Part shown: positions 27,050 through 36,659 of the stretch, piece by piece | Layout: each line of letters starts with the position of its first letter | How positions within the stretch are numbered: position 1 is the first letter of the stretch | NCBI RefSeq assembly: GCF_014281055.1 | Contig: NZ_JACRSE010000003.1 | Location: 372,001 to 436,000 of the forward strand | Origin: Fluviispira vulneris | Lineage (GTDB): Bacteria > Bdellovibrionota_B > Oligoflexia > Silvanigrellales > Silvanigrellaceae | Direction: 5' to 3' | DNA length: 64,000 bases | Translations under genes and position numbers: made by a program | The notes under the pieces: model-generated | What the model was told of the DNA's origin: nothing | Database searches by the model: none | The model's input: only the letters and a program-made list of their open reading frames with translations

Positions 27050-28370
27050 ATGGAAGAAATTCTCTTGTTAAATTTCTTTGAGAATGCCCTTGTGCGACAA
27101 CATCATCTTCTATTCTAATTCCTCCAAATGGGATAAGTCTTTCAACTAGATTCCAATTTACTTTATCTGCAAAAGAACTATTACTTCTAAAATTATTTAA
27201 TAGTATTGGAATAAAATATATTCCTGGTTCAATAGTAACAACCATATTTTGTTCAAGGGTTCCAACAAAACGTAAATTACTAAAAATAACTTTTGGATTT
27301 TTAGGCGCGGGATTTCCTTGTACATCCAATTGTTTTCCACCAATATCGTGGACTTGAATGCCAAGCATATGTCCTAAGCCATGTGGAAAAAATACTTTTG
27401 TAATTCCTTCATTTACTGCACTTTCGTAATCACCAGAAATATTGAGTACGCCTAAATTTTCTAAAATTTCAGCAATTTTGAGATGACAATTTGTATGTAA
27501 ATCAGGAAAATATAACCCCGTCTTTACTTGAGAACACAATTCAATTTGCATTTTTTCAGTTTGATTTAGGAGATCTTGAAAAACGATATCTGCTTTATTC
27601 TGAGTATATGTTCTTGTAATATCTGATGGGTAATTATTAAATGAAGCACCAGAATCTATTAAAAGTACTTTACCATTTTTAATTGTTTCACGATTGTGAT
27701 AATGCAAAATAGCACCATTTTTATTGAGAGCAACAATTCCTGTGTAGGGAAGATCGGCATCGACACAATCCATTGCATGCAAATACGTCATGTGAATTTC
27801 ATATTCTGATGCACCATTCAAAAATGCGTTTTTTGCAGCAATATGTCCTTTAGCAGCAAGTCTATTTGCTTCAGACATACAATAAATTTCATAATTTGAT
27901 TTTGATCGTCTGTACCAATTTAATCGAGAGGTCATAAGCTCACAATTGATTCGAACATTGTGAACGGCTGCGTATTTTGTCTCATTGCCGATAAAAACAG
28001 AAAAGCTAAGATCACCAAGTTGTGACCAAATTTTATCAATAGAATTGACTTCTATAACTTCAAATTCGTTTGCCCAAAATGGATTGCCAAAAAGTTCATG
28101 GTAGTGCCAAAAATCATCAGGCGCATAATAAATGAGAAGGGGTTTTTTTCCTGGCTCGTATTTTATAACGTGGTGAGCACCTTTTGCAGGACACCAATGG
28201 GCAAAATGTGGATTTGGACGGAACAATGCATTTACATCGTCGGTGAAATATGTAAAAGGCTCTCCAGCTCCTAATATAAGTGCGCGGTAGTTGAGAGCAT
28301 TGAGTGCTTCAGCAGCATCCGTCATTCTTTGTTTAATATGCTCTGAAAAAAGTGTGGTCAGGTTGTTCAT
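27048..28370 (-). CDS. pepQ: Xaa-Pro dipeptidase (prolidase, M24 family)
   Basis: 440 residues, the length of proteobacterial PepQ. It hydrolyses dipeptides ending in proline in the cytoplasm. The pita-bread metal ligands are visible: the two Asp in LLIDSGASFNNYPSDITRTY, His in FFPHGLGHMLGIQVHD, Glu in VTIEPGIYFI and Glu in GGIRIEDDVV. The N-terminal domain (YFTDDVNALFRPNPHFAHWCP) matches bacterial PepQ. Monocistronic and convergent with maeB. Confidence 0.92.
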   Translation of the reverse strand: MNNLTTLFSEHIKQRMTDAAEALNALNYRALILGAGEPFTYFTDDVNALFRPNPHFAHWCPAKGAHHVIKYEPGKKPLLIYYAPDDFWHYHELFGNPFWANEFEVIEVNSIDKIWSQLGDLSFSVFIGNETKYAAVHNVRINCELMTSRLNWYRRSKSNYEIYCMSEANRLAAKGHIAAKNAFLNGASEYEIHMTYLHAMDCVDADLPYTGIVALNKNGAILHYHNRETIKNGKVLLIDSGASFNNYPSDITRTYTQNKADIVFQDLLNQTEKMQIELCSQVKTGLYFPDLHTNCHLKIAEILENLGVLNISGDYESAVNEGITKVFFPHGLGHMLGIQVHDIGGKQLDVQGNPAPKNPKVIFSNLRFVGTLEQNMVVTIEPGIYFIPILLNNFRSNSSFADKVNWNLVERLIPFGGIRIEDDVVAQGHSQRNLTREFLP

Positions 28371-28595
28371 AGAATTTCCTTTTGATTTAGAGAAGTTCTT
28401 TTCAAGAGCATAATCTAAACAATTCTAATTGAAAATGAAATAGATTCATTTTTTCTTTATTCTTGTTGCTAGGAAAACAGTTAGTCTAGAGTATTTTGTT
28501 AAAAATTTGAGTTAAGCTTTTATAAAAAAGAAATTTGTGCTATATGTCCTTGTTTTATAAGTTATTTGTTCTTAGATATGAATGGAAGTAAAAAA

Positions 28596-29249
28596 ATGAG
28601 TGAAATAAATAAATACGGAAAACGTGAAATCATTTTGAGAGCATTAGAAAGATATAAAGATCAATCAATTCTTGGAATATTTAAGAGTTACGAAGAACAA
28701 ACAGAAGAGCAATTGTTTGCTTTGTCACGGTTGACCGATTTTATTAAAGGGGAAGAAAATTGTTTTCAAAGGAGCAATTTAAGTGGACATGTGACTGGCT
28801 CATCATTGGTAGTCAATAAAGATTTCACAAAAGTTTTGATGACTTTTCATGCAAAATTAAAGAAATGGTTGCAATTAGGAGGACACTGTGATGGCGATCA
28901 TTTAGTGCACCAGGTCGCTCTGCGGGAAGCAAATGAGGAGTCTGGTTCAAATCTTCTTCATTTATTAAACTATTTTGCTTTCCCACAAAAATACAATATG
29001 CATGATTTTGAAAATATTATTCCGTTTGATTTAGATATACATGAAATTCCTGCAAGGTTGGCAGAACCAACTCATCTTCATTATGATATTCGTTATTTAA
29101 TTTTAGCAGAAAAAGAAGATGATATTTTAATTTCTGAAGAATCGTTAGATTTGAAGTGGATCCCAATTCATGAAATTCAAAGCTATACTAATGAATATAG
29201 TACAATTAGACAGTTTAAAAAATTAAATATATTGATTCAATCACTATAA
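28596..29249 (+). CDS. Nudix hydrolase
   Basis: 217 residues from ATG 28596, preferred over TTG 28566 because GGAAGT at 28584-28589 is well placed. The Nudix helix reads GHCDGDH-LVHQVAL-REANEESG: the RE and EE pair are intact, but the first Glu of the GX5E part is His. This GGH-type box occurs in a known branch of the family. An unassigned substrate, probably a nucleoside-diphosphate derivative. An N-terminal helical extension of about 70 residues precedes the fold. Confidence 0.85.
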   Translation: MSEINKYGKREIILRALERYKDQSILGIFKSYEEQTEEQLFALSRLTDFIKGEENCFQRSNLSGHVTGSSLVVNKDFTKVLMTFHAKLKKWLQLGGHCDGDHLVHQVALREANEESGSNLLHLLNYFAFPQKYNMHDFENIIPFDLDIHEIPARLAEPTHLHYDIRYLILAEKEDDILISEESLDLKWIPIHEIQSYTNEYSTIRQFKKLNILIQSL

Positions 29250-29270
29250 TATTTTATAAATTGAATATAG

Positions 29271-29297
29271 AAATGGAAGAAAAAATTCTTTCCATTT
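29271..29297 (+). terminator. Weak terminator-like stem after the Nudix gene
   Basis: AAATGGAA (29271-29278) pairs with TTCCATTT (29290-29297), followed by AT-rich sequence but no long T tract. It lies between the Nudix stop and the HAD start and may end the Nudix transcript. Confidence 0.35.
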
Positions 29298-29328
29298 TAT
29301 AACAGATTAATTTGATTTGGGTGAATAA

Positions 29329-30141
29329 ATGAAAGCTGTGGCTTTAGATCTTGATGGCACGTTATTAAATTCTTCGCACTCTGTCTCCCCTTTAGCAATA
29401 AAAACACTCTTAGAATTGGAAAATTCGGGGATAAAAGTTGTTTTAGCAAGTGCAAGACCTATACAATCCGTGTTAAAAATTGCACAAAGTATTGGTTTAA
29501 AAAATGAAATGATGATTGCTGGAAATGGTGCTATTATAGCACAGAAAGATCATAAAATTCTTTATAAAAAATCTATAGAAAAAGCTGATTTAGATCATAT
29601 TTTTAAAATTTATAAAGAATTTACTGCTCAATATGTAAAAGAAAAATTGACTATGCACATATACAGTGAATTTAATTGGCTTGTTCCATGGAATAGTCAA
29701 AAAGCACAAGAAGAAGCGAGAATAATAGGATTTTTACCAAATATAATTGGTGAAGAAGCTTATGAAATCGAAAATGCAGAAAAAATAATGATCGTATCTG
29801 AACCAATTATATTAAAACAATTTTCAAATTTTTTAATAGAGAAATTTAGTCATCTTGGTATAGTTTTATCAAAGCCAGATTCTTTGGAAATAAATGCTTA
29901 CGGTGTTTCTAAATACACAGGAGTTTTAGAATTTGCTAAAATAAATAACTTAGCGATTGATGAATTTATTTGCATTGGTGATGGTGATAATGACGAAGCT
30001 ATGCTTAAAAATTGCGGATTTGGTGTTGCAATGGCCAATGCCTCTATAGCGGCAAAAAATGCAGCAAAAGAAGTGACTCTTTCTAATGATCAAGATGGTG
30101 TTGCGTATTTTTTGCGAAAATATTTTTCATTAAATAATTAA
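29329..30141 (+). CDS. Cof-type HAD-superfamily phosphatase
   Basis: 270 residues. HAD motif I is ALDLDGTLLNSSH (Asp nucleophile and acid/base Asp), motif II VLASARP, motif III Lys in SKYTGVLEFAK, and motif IV IGDGDNDEAML. The large type IIB cap between motifs II and III places it with the Cof/YidA phosphatases, which dephosphorylate small sugar and cofactor phosphates. Exact substrate unknown. Ribosome-binding site is weak (TTGGGTG). Confidence 0.9.
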   Translation: MKAVALDLDGTLLNSSHSVSPLAIKTLLELENSGIKVVLASARPIQSVLKIAQSIGLKNEMMIAGNGAIIAQKDHKILYKKSIEKADLDHIFKIYKEFTAQYVKEKLTMHIYSEFNWLVPWNSQKAQEEARIIGFLPNIIGEEAYEIENAEKIMIVSEPIILKQFSNFLIEKFSHLGIVLSKPDSLEINAYGVSKYTGVLEFAKINNLAIDEFICIGDGDNDEAMLKNCGFGVAMANASIAAKNAAKEVTLSNDQDGVAYFLRKYFSLNN

Positions 30142-30157
30142 AATATTATATATATCT

Positions 30158-30201
30158 GGTAAATATTACCTGTTGTCATACTTTTGAAAGATTAATACTA
30201 T
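30158..30201 (+). promoter_or_regulatory. Predicted emrAB promoter with upstream palindrome
   Basis: TTGTCA (30173-30178) and TACTAT (30196-30201) are spaced by exactly 17 bases. A palindrome GGTAAATATTACC (30158-30170) abuts the -35 element, where an activator or repressor could bind. The first efflux gene starts 75 bases downstream. Confidence 0.45.
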
Positions 30202-30275
30202 TTATTTTAAATAAGCTATTTTATTATTAAAGGAATCAAACTTTATTTGCTTTAATAATTTAAAAAGGATTTAAA

Positions 30276-31136
30276 GTGAATATATCTCCTAAAAAGATTT
30301 TTTTTTCTATAGCAGCTTCAATTGGTTTAGTCATAATTTCATATTTTATATTGCAAAATATTTTTTATGTATCGACTGATAATGCTCAAGTGGAAGGACA
30401 TGCAGTCTTACTTGCGTCTAAAATAAGTGGTTACATCACTAAAGTGAATGTAATTCAAGGACAAAAAGTAAAGAAAGGGGATATTTTAGTTGAAATTGAT
30501 GACAGAGACTATCAAAATACTTTAAAACAAGTAAAATCGAATTTAATTTCGCTCGAAGCAAAGCTCAAGGATTCTGAAAGAAATTTTAGAAGATCAGAAA
30601 AACTATATAAATCAGGTGCAACAACTCAACAACAATATGATACAAGTTTAGCAAATTATACTGATACAAAAGCACAATACGATAGTGTACATACCCAAGT
30701 TTTACAAGCAGAACTCATTCTTGAATTTACAAAAATAAAGGCTCCGACAAATGGTATAATTGCAAAATCTTCTGTTGAACAAGGACAATTCGCAAGTCCA
30801 GGAGTTCCTTTAATAGGATTTGTTGACTCAGAAGAGCGCTGGATTACCGCAAACTTTAAAGAAACAGAAATTGAATCTATTCGTATCGGTACAAGTGTGC
30901 TAATAGAAGTGGATGCAATTTCAAGTAAAAAATATGAAGGATCTGTTTATTCCATAAGTTCAGCTACGGGTGCAACATTTACTTTATTACCACCTGATAA
31001 TGCCACAGGGAATTTTACAAAAGTTGTGCAAAGAGTACCTATTAGAATTAAATTTGAGAAATTAACTGATAAAGACATTGAATTATTAAGATCAGGGCTT
31101 TCAGCATTAGTAAAAATTAAAAAATCATCTGGTTAA
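30276..31136 (+). CDS. emrA: HlyD/EmrA-family efflux adaptor
   Basis: 286 residues from GTG 30276 after AAAAAGGA. One N-terminal membrane anchor (IFFSIAASIGLVIISYFILQ) is followed by the two lipoyl halves (ISGYITKVNVIQGQKVKKGDILVEIDD and IKAPTNGIIAKSSVEQGQFASPGVPLIGFV) around a helical hairpin, then a C-terminal beta-barrel. It pairs with the MFS pump encoded 4 bases downstream. Gene symbol by family and neighbour; the specific drug is unknown. Confidence 0.88.
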   Translation: MNISPKKIFFSIAASIGLVIISYFILQNIFYVSTDNAQVEGHAVLLASKISGYITKVNVIQGQKVKKGDILVEIDDRDYQNTLKQVKSNLISLEAKLKDSERNFRRSEKLYKSGATTQQQYDTSLANYTDTKAQYDSVHTQVLQAELILEFTKIKAPTNGIIAKSSVEQGQFASPGVPLIGFVDSEERWITANFKETEIESIRIGTSVLIEVDAISSKKYEGSVYSISSATGATFTLLPPDNATGNFTKVVQRVPIRIKFEKLTDKDIELLRSGLSALVKIKKSSG

Positions 31137-31140
31137 TAAA

Positions 31141-32691
31141 ATGACTTTAAATTCAAAATTAATTGTTTTTGTAGCTGTATTAGCATCACTCTTAGAAATT
31201 ATCGATACATCTATTGTAAATATAGCTATTCCTACAATTATGGGAAATTTAGGGGCTACCCTCGAAGACGCAAGCATGATTGTAACGGGTTATACTGTCG
31301 CAAATGCTATTGTATTACCAGCTTCTGCATGGCTTGGTGAAAGAATTGGGCGAAGAAATTATTATTTAGGTTGTATTATTGTCTTTACAATTACCTCTGT
31401 TGCATGTGGTTTAGCTCCAAATTTAACATCATTAATTATCTTTAGAATTTTACAAGGTTTGGCTGGTGGTGCACTTTTACCAACGTCACAAGCTTTAATT
31501 TTTGAACAATTTCCTAAAGAAAAAGCAGGAATGGCAGGAGCCATTTTTGGTATGAGCGTCATGATTGGGCCGACACTTGGACCCGTTTTAGGTGGCTATT
31601 TAACTGATGAGTATGGTTGGAGATCTATTTTTAATATCAACTTACCAATAGGTTTATTAACTTTATTTGTTGGAATGATTTGTATTCAAGATAGGACAGA
31701 CTCACAAAAAGCAAGAAAATCAAATTTAGACACAATTGGATTGATACTGCTTATTTTTGGTGTTGGTTGTCTCCAATTTTTATTGGAAAGAGGACAAGCC
31801 GATGATTGGTTTTCTTCTAAAATAATTACGGCTTGCGCTATCGTTTCTTTTATCTCAATATTTCTTTTTATTTGGTGGGAATTAAAAGTCAAAGAACCCA
31901 TTATCAACATAAAATTATTTGCCAATCCTATTGTCGTGGGTGGCGTTCTCCTTATGGCGTGTCTTGGATTTTTTTTATATGGGATTGTCTTTGTACTTCC
32001 AGTTTTTGTAAATAATATTTTTCATTATACAGCTACGCAAATCGGTGTTTTATTTATTCCAGGTTCACTTTTGACTGCGATTTTAATGCCGTTTGTTGGG
32101 AAAAGTATGCAAAAAATATCTGATCCAAGATTTCTAATTGTGATTGGATTAATTTTTGTGGAACTTTGTCTCTATTCTATGACTTATTTTTCTCCACTCA
32201 CTTCTCAAAATGAATTATTGGGAATGTTATTTATTCGAGGAATAGCGATGGCTTTTCTTTTTATACCAATAAATTCTTCTATATTGAGTCAGTTTTCTGG
32301 ATACGAACTGGGTCAAGTTGCAGGTCTGATGAATTTGTTTAGGCAAGTGGGTGGAAGTATGGGAATAGCACTTATCGATACATTATTATCGCGAAATATA
32401 GATATTAATTATTTAAATTTAATTAGTAAAATATCTCTTTTAGATGTGAATGTACAGGATGTATTTATTTCAACAACAAATAATTTAGCATTTAAATTTA
32501 ACTCAAGTATAGGTATGGCTGATAGTTCAGAAGCTGCTTTAAAGAATTTGTATCAGAGAGTACAAGCACAAGCTTTTACCTTAAGTTTTTTACAACTTGT
32601 CGTAATTATGATGTGCATTTTTAGTTTATCTTTTATTCCACTTATGTTGGTTAAGATTAAAAAGAAAGTAAATCCTGTAGATTCTCACTAA
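31141..32691 (+). CDS. emrB: MFS drug/H+ antiporter, DHA2 (EmrB) family
   Basis: 516 residues with about 14 membrane segments. The family motifs are visible: LEIIDTSIVNIAIPTI in helix 1, WLGERIGRRNYYLG after helix 2, and the antiporter motif GPTLGPVLGGYLTD in helix 5. It transports hydrophobic compounds out using the proton gradient, with the adaptor encoded just upstream and probably a TolC-type channel (one is encoded at 22.3 kb). Confidence 0.92.
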   Translation: MTLNSKLIVFVAVLASLLEIIDTSIVNIAIPTIMGNLGATLEDASMIVTGYTVANAIVLPASAWLGERIGRRNYYLGCIIVFTITSVACGLAPNLTSLIIFRILQGLAGGALLPTSQALIFEQFPKEKAGMAGAIFGMSVMIGPTLGPVLGGYLTDEYGWRSIFNINLPIGLLTLFVGMICIQDRTDSQKARKSNLDTIGLILLIFGVGCLQFLLERGQADDWFSSKIITACAIVSFISIFLFIWWELKVKEPIINIKLFANPIVVGGVLLMACLGFFLYGIVFVLPVFVNNIFHYTATQIGVLFIPGSLLTAILMPFVGKSMQKISDPRFLIVIGLIFVELCLYSMTYFSPLTSQNELLGMLFIRGIAMAFLFIPINSSILSQFSGYELGQVAGLMNLFRQVGGSMGIALIDTLLSRNIDINYLNLISKISLLDVNVQDVFISTTNNLAFKFNSSIGMADSSEAALKNLYQRVQAQAFTLSFLQLVVIMMCIFSLSFIPLMLVKIKKKVNPVDSH

Positions 32692-32700
32692 AAATGCTTT

Positions 32701-33255
32701 TTAAAAGAAATAATCATCTACTGTTTTTGCAGTTGGAATCGATTCTTCTTGTAAATTATAATCATCGCCAAAAATTATTTTTAAAAATAAATTTCTTGAT
32801 TCATAGTTCGTGAAATTCTTGGAAGTTTCAACCCAAAATTCATCATTAGGAACAGGTAAATTGGTATTAGCACTTGTTTTTATATATTCAATAATATTTT
32901 TTAAAGAGTTTAATAAACCATTTAGCTCTTGACTCATTCGGTCTTGAAATTGCAGTAACATTATAATTGGCCCTACAATTTCCATTAAGTGACTATTTTT
33001 TTCTTTCATATCCAGGATAGTTCTGCGTAATTCAGATTCTTGTAGGCTTTCATGGATAGCAATATTTTCAATTTTAGAAATTGTGATTTTGGTTAATTTA
33101 TTGAGCATTTCTTTTTGTTCTTCAGTCAGAGTGCTTAATTTTTGAAAATAATCCCCAATATTAAGAACGGCTTGTTCTGAAATTGAAGAAACTCTTTGTG
33201 AAAATATTTGCATAATATTTGATATATGAGTGTCAATTGCAATTTGTGCTTCCAT
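32701..33255 (-). CDS. CheZ-like helical protein, possible chemotaxis phosphatase
   Basis: 184 residues, almost entirely helical, with a long hairpin-like region. The segment IMLLQFQDRMSQELNGLL carries Asp and Gln spaced as in the CheZ active site (QDxxxQ). The C-terminus ends TVDDYFF, resembling the CheY-binding tail that CheZ proteins carry after a flexible, Pro/Thr-containing linker. Both features point to a CheY-P phosphatase-type function, but overall similarity to CheZ is weak. No other chemotaxis gene is present in the window. Between emrB and leuS, on the leuS strand. Confidence 0.55.
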   Translation of the reverse strand: MEAQIAIDTHISNIMQIFSQRVSSISEQAVLNIGDYFQKLSTLTEEQKEMLNKLTKITISKIENIAIHESLQESELRRTILDMKEKNSHLMEIVGPIIMLLQFQDRMSQELNGLLNSLKNIIEYIKTSANTNLPVPNDEFWVETSKNFTNYESRNLFLKIIFGDDYNLQEESIPTAKTVDDYFF

Positions 33256-33359
33256 TCTTCCCTCGCTGATGGGTTCTGCATATAACTTAGTCTGATACTA
33301 GCAGAGGGCAGAGGGAAGATGTGAGAAGTCAATTATTTTTGGTTTAAAAATTGACTCTT

Positions 33360-35813
33360 TTACGTTGCCACAAAGTTCAATATTCTATTTGCAACATATA
33401 TAGTTTTTCTTAAAGTTTTTCCTTCGAGAGTAGCTTTAACATTACTATTTTCCATGGCTGCTGCTACAGCGATCTCTTGGCTTGCATTTAACGGGATTGT
33501 TATCTCACCTCTATGTTTGCCATTCACTTGGACGCCAATTTTTATTTCGTTATCGATAATAAACTCTGGGTTATATGTAGGCCATTCACTCAATGAAATA
33601 AATTCATATTTGCTACTATCCGGTGAAATTTTTTCTTCTACAAAACATTTATACCAAAGTTCTTCAGATAAATGCGGTGCAAATGGTGAAAGAATTTGTA
33701 AAAATTTACTTAATATTTCTTTATTTTTGCATTGTGATTCTGCAACTGAATTTAAGAAGATCATCATTTGTGCAATAGCTGTATTGAAACTTAAATTTTC
33801 AATATCTTCAGTGACTTTTTTGATCGTTTTATGCAGTATTTTGTAATCTTGCTGAGTAGCAGGTTCTGTATTTAATAAACTCTTTCCATCATCTGAAAGA
33901 TAAAAGCGTTCTACCCGACTTAAGAAACGATGCACACCCGCTAGGTTGCTGTCATCCCATTCTTTTGTTTGGGTGAGTGGCCCCATAAACATTTCGTAGA
34001 CTCTAAGTGAATCCGCCCCATACTGTTCGATCACTTCGTCAGGGCTTAAACCGTTGCCTTTAGATTTAGACATTTTGGCCCCATTTTTGCAAATCATGCC
34101 TTGGTGAACCAATTTTTGGTAAGGCTCTTTTACTGGACAAACACCAATATCATATAAAACTTTTGTCCAGAATCTTGAATACAGCAAATGTCCGACCGCA
34201 TGTTCTTGTCCGCCTATATAAAGGTCAACTGGCATCCAATATTTGAGTTTTTCGAAATCTGCTAATTGCTTGCTGTTGAATGGGTCTACATATCTTAAAA
34301 AATACCAACTGCTACCAGCGCTGCCAGGCATTGTGTCTGTCTCAACAAATTCTAATGTTCCATCTTTTGTTTTCTTTTGCACCCAACTTGTAATTGCAGA
34401 TAAAGGACTTTTGCCATCTCCTGTGGGTTCATAACTTTGGACTTCTGGTAAAGTTAAAGGGAGTTCGGACTCTTTGAAAGCTCTTAGGACATTGCCTTGA
34501 GAATCTTTCATAATTGGAATAGGTTCTCCCCAATATCTTTGCCGACTGAAAACCCAGTCCCTTAATTTATAAGTGATACTTTTTTCCCCAAGATTTTTTT
34601 CTGATAAATATTGAATGATTTTTTCTTTTGCAGCTTCAATATTTAAACCATTAAGGAATTGAGAATTTATGATTTCCCCATCATCTGTATATGCTTCTTT
34701 TTGAATATCAAAAGAGTTATTTTGTGCAGCAACAACTTGAATGATTTTTAAGTTAAATTTGAGAGCAAATTCATGATCTCGTGTGTCGTGAGCAGGAACT
34801 GCCATAATTGCTCCAGTGCCATACCCCATCATGACATAATCACTGATCCAAATTGGAATTTTTTCATTATTTACAGGATTTATTGCATATGAACCTGTGA
34901 ATACACCTGTTTTTTCTTTATTTAATTCTGTTCTGTCAAGATCACTCTTACGCGAAGCAAATTCACGATATTCTGCGACATGCGCTTTATTTTCTTCAAG
35001 AGTAATGGTATTTACGAGTGGATGTTCAGGTGCAAGTACCATATAAGTTGCGCCAAACAAAGTATCTGGGCGAGTTGTAAAAATTTCAATTTTTTCTGAC
35101 TCGAAATTTTCAATAGCAAATTTTACTTTTGCGCCAATGGATTTTCCTATCCAATTTCTTTGAATTTCTTTGGTTGATTCTGGCCAATCGAGATCGTCTA
35201 GATCTTCTAAAAGGCGCTCTGCATAGGAAGTTATTTTAAGCATCCATTGTTTCATGGGGACGCGAAAGACAGGATGTCCACCGCGCTCACTTTTTCCTTC
35301 TATAACTTCTTCATTTGCAAGCACTGTCTTTAGCTCTGGACACCAATTAACGAAAACTTCAGCTTGGTACGCTAAACCTTTTTCGAATAACTTAGTGAAA
35401 ATCCATTGTGTCCAATGAAAGAATTTTGGGTCGCAGGTAGCAACTTCTCTGCTCCAGTCATAAGAAAATCCAATACTATCGAGTTGTTTTTTAAAGTTCT
35501 CAATGGACGCATATGTTAACTTTGCTGGGTGTTCCCCTGTATCTATTGCATGTTGCTCTGCTGGTAAGCCAAAGGCATCCCAGCCCATGGGGTGCAAAAC
35601 ATTATACCCTTTCATGCGGTAGTAGCGTGATGTGATATCTGTCGCTGTATAACCAAGCGGGTGCCCTACGTGTAATCCTGAAGCGCTTGGATATGGGAAC
35701 ATGTCGAGAGCATAATACTTTGGTTTAGATTTATCTTCATTTGTTTTGAAAATGTTTTTATCTTTCCAGTATTTTTGCCAGCGCGGTTCAAGTTGCTTAT
35801 GTTGGTACGCCAT
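33360..35813 (-). CDS. leuS: Leucyl-tRNA synthetase
   Basis: 817 residues, class I synthetase. The HIGH-type signature is PSASGLHVGHPLGY (about residues 40-53). The large editing domain includes TTRPDTLFGATYMVLAPEH and GTGAIMAVPAHDTRDHEFA, which clear mischarged products. The KMSKS loop is GAKMSKSKGNGLSPDEV. A short C-terminal domain (GVQVNGKHRGEITIP) completes it. Ribosome-binding site GAGG. A stem-loop lies in its leader. Confidence 0.97.
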   Translation of the reverse strand: MAYQHKQLEPRWQKYWKDKNIFKTNEDKSKPKYYALDMFPYPSASGLHVGHPLGYTATDITSRYYRMKGYNVLHPMGWDAFGLPAEQHAIDTGEHPAKLTYASIENFKKQLDSIGFSYDWSREVATCDPKFFHWTQWIFTKLFEKGLAYQAEVFVNWCPELKTVLANEEVIEGKSERGGHPVFRVPMKQWMLKITSYAERLLEDLDDLDWPESTKEIQRNWIGKSIGAKVKFAIENFESEKIEIFTTRPDTLFGATYMVLAPEHPLVNTITLEENKAHVAEYREFASRKSDLDRTELNKEKTGVFTGSYAINPVNNEKIPIWISDYVMMGYGTGAIMAVPAHDTRDHEFALKFNLKIIQVVAAQNNSFDIQKEAYTDDGEIINSQFLNGLNIEAAKEKIIQYLSEKNLGEKSITYKLRDWVFSRQRYWGEPIPIMKDSQGNVLRAFKESELPLTLPEVQSYEPTGDGKSPLSAITSWVQKKTKDGTLEFVETDTMPGSAGSSWYFLRYVDPFNSKQLADFEKLKYWMPVDLYIGGQEHAVGHLLYSRFWTKVLYDIGVCPVKEPYQKLVHQGMICKNGAKMSKSKGNGLSPDEVIEQYGADSLRVYEMFMGPLTQTKEWDDSNLAGVHRFLSRVERFYLSDDGKSLLNTEPATQQDYKILHKTIKKVTEDIENLSFNTAIAQMMIFLNSVAESQCKNKEILSKFLQILSPFAPHLSEELWYKCFVEEKISPDSSKYEFISLSEWPTYNPEFIIDNEIKIGVQVNGKHRGEITIPLNASQEIAVAAAMENSNVKATLEGKTLRKTIYVANRILNFVAT

Positions 35814-35844
35814 GTCAATCCTCGACAGTAAGTGTTATAAAACC

Positions 35845-35866
35845 CACCCTTTTTACCCATAGGGTG
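35845..35866 (-). promoter_or_regulatory. Stem-loop in the leuS leader
   Basis: On the minus strand CACCCT (35861-35866) pairs with AGGGTG (35845-35850), 32 bases upstream of the leuS start. A competing smaller hairpin (ACCC/GGGT) overlaps it. It could be an attenuator or just a stabilising leader stem; no leucine-rich leader peptide was found. Confidence 0.3.
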
Positions 35867-36107
35867 CAGATAAATCGAGCTCATTTGTAACAAAGAACAG
35901 CATTAAGTGGAAGAGAGTTTCCTAATACAGGGTTAATAATTATGTGTTTTTTTTAAAGCACTCATTTTTATAAAGTTTTTTGATGACTGAAGAAACTACG
36001 ATGTCACAAAAAAGTCACAAAATATTTACAAGTACGTGACGATTGTGTAAACTCAGGAAATGCTTTGCTTCTCATCGTAACAAAATTGACATAAGCAGGT
36101 GATTCTA

Positions 36108-36656
36108 ATGCAGTTGGCTAAGAAGAAATTAAAATCTTTCAAAGAAATTCGTGATAAATCCGGCAATAGCTTTTATGAGTTTTCAACCTCATGGTGGGCT
36201 TTGCTGTTTTTTATATCACTTGTGGGGGGTTGCGTTATTTGGAATACTTTTATGGTTCCAAATTTAAAATTCGATCCCTACCCCTATAACGGTTTGCGTA
36301 CGGTATTGGCTTTATTAGGTGCTATCCAAACCCCTATACTTTTGCTCTACAGCCGCAAATCGACTGATTATAGAAAATCTTTGCTTGAACAAGACTACGA
36401 ACTCGAAAAAAAGATTTTTAAGAAAATAGAAATCATTGAATCTGAAATTAAGCACGATAGAGAAATGTATTTAAAAGAATTCAAACAAATTACACGTCTT
36501 ACACGAAAGATGTCTTCAAAAAAGAGAAAAGTTAAAATATTAGATAATAATAAAATAGAAAATAAAGATTTGCTTAAAGTAGAAATCCAAAAAAATGAAA
36601 TATTAAATAATAAAAAATCAGAGAAAATAGAGAATGGGGAGAAAATATCTGCTTAA
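36108..36656 (+). CDS. DUF1003 membrane protein
   Basis: 182 residues from ATG 36108, with AAGCAGG at 36093-36098 as ribosome-binding site. Two membrane helices (WWALLFFISLVGGCVIWNTF and LRTVLALLGAIQTPILLLYS) flank the DUF1003 hallmark FDPYPYNGLRTV, followed by the usual charged DYRKSLLEQDYELEKK. The C-terminus is a Lys/Glu-rich cytoplasmic tail. Function of the family is unknown. Divergent from leuS. Confidence 0.8.
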   Translation: MQLAKKKLKSFKEIRDKSGNSFYEFSTSWWALLFFISLVGGCVIWNTFMVPNLKFDPYPYNGLRTVLALLGAIQTPILLLYSRKSTDYRKSLLEQDYELEKKIFKKIEIIESEIKHDREMYLKEFKQITRLTRKMSSKKRKVKILDNNKIENKDLLKVEIQKNEILNNKKSEKIENGEKISA

Positions 36657-36659
36657 CTC

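Noticed and set aside
28596-29249. Nudix protein as inactive because the first Glu of the Nudix box is His
   Set aside because: The RE..EE residues that bind metal are intact and the GGH-type box is found in a known branch, so no loss of function is claimed.
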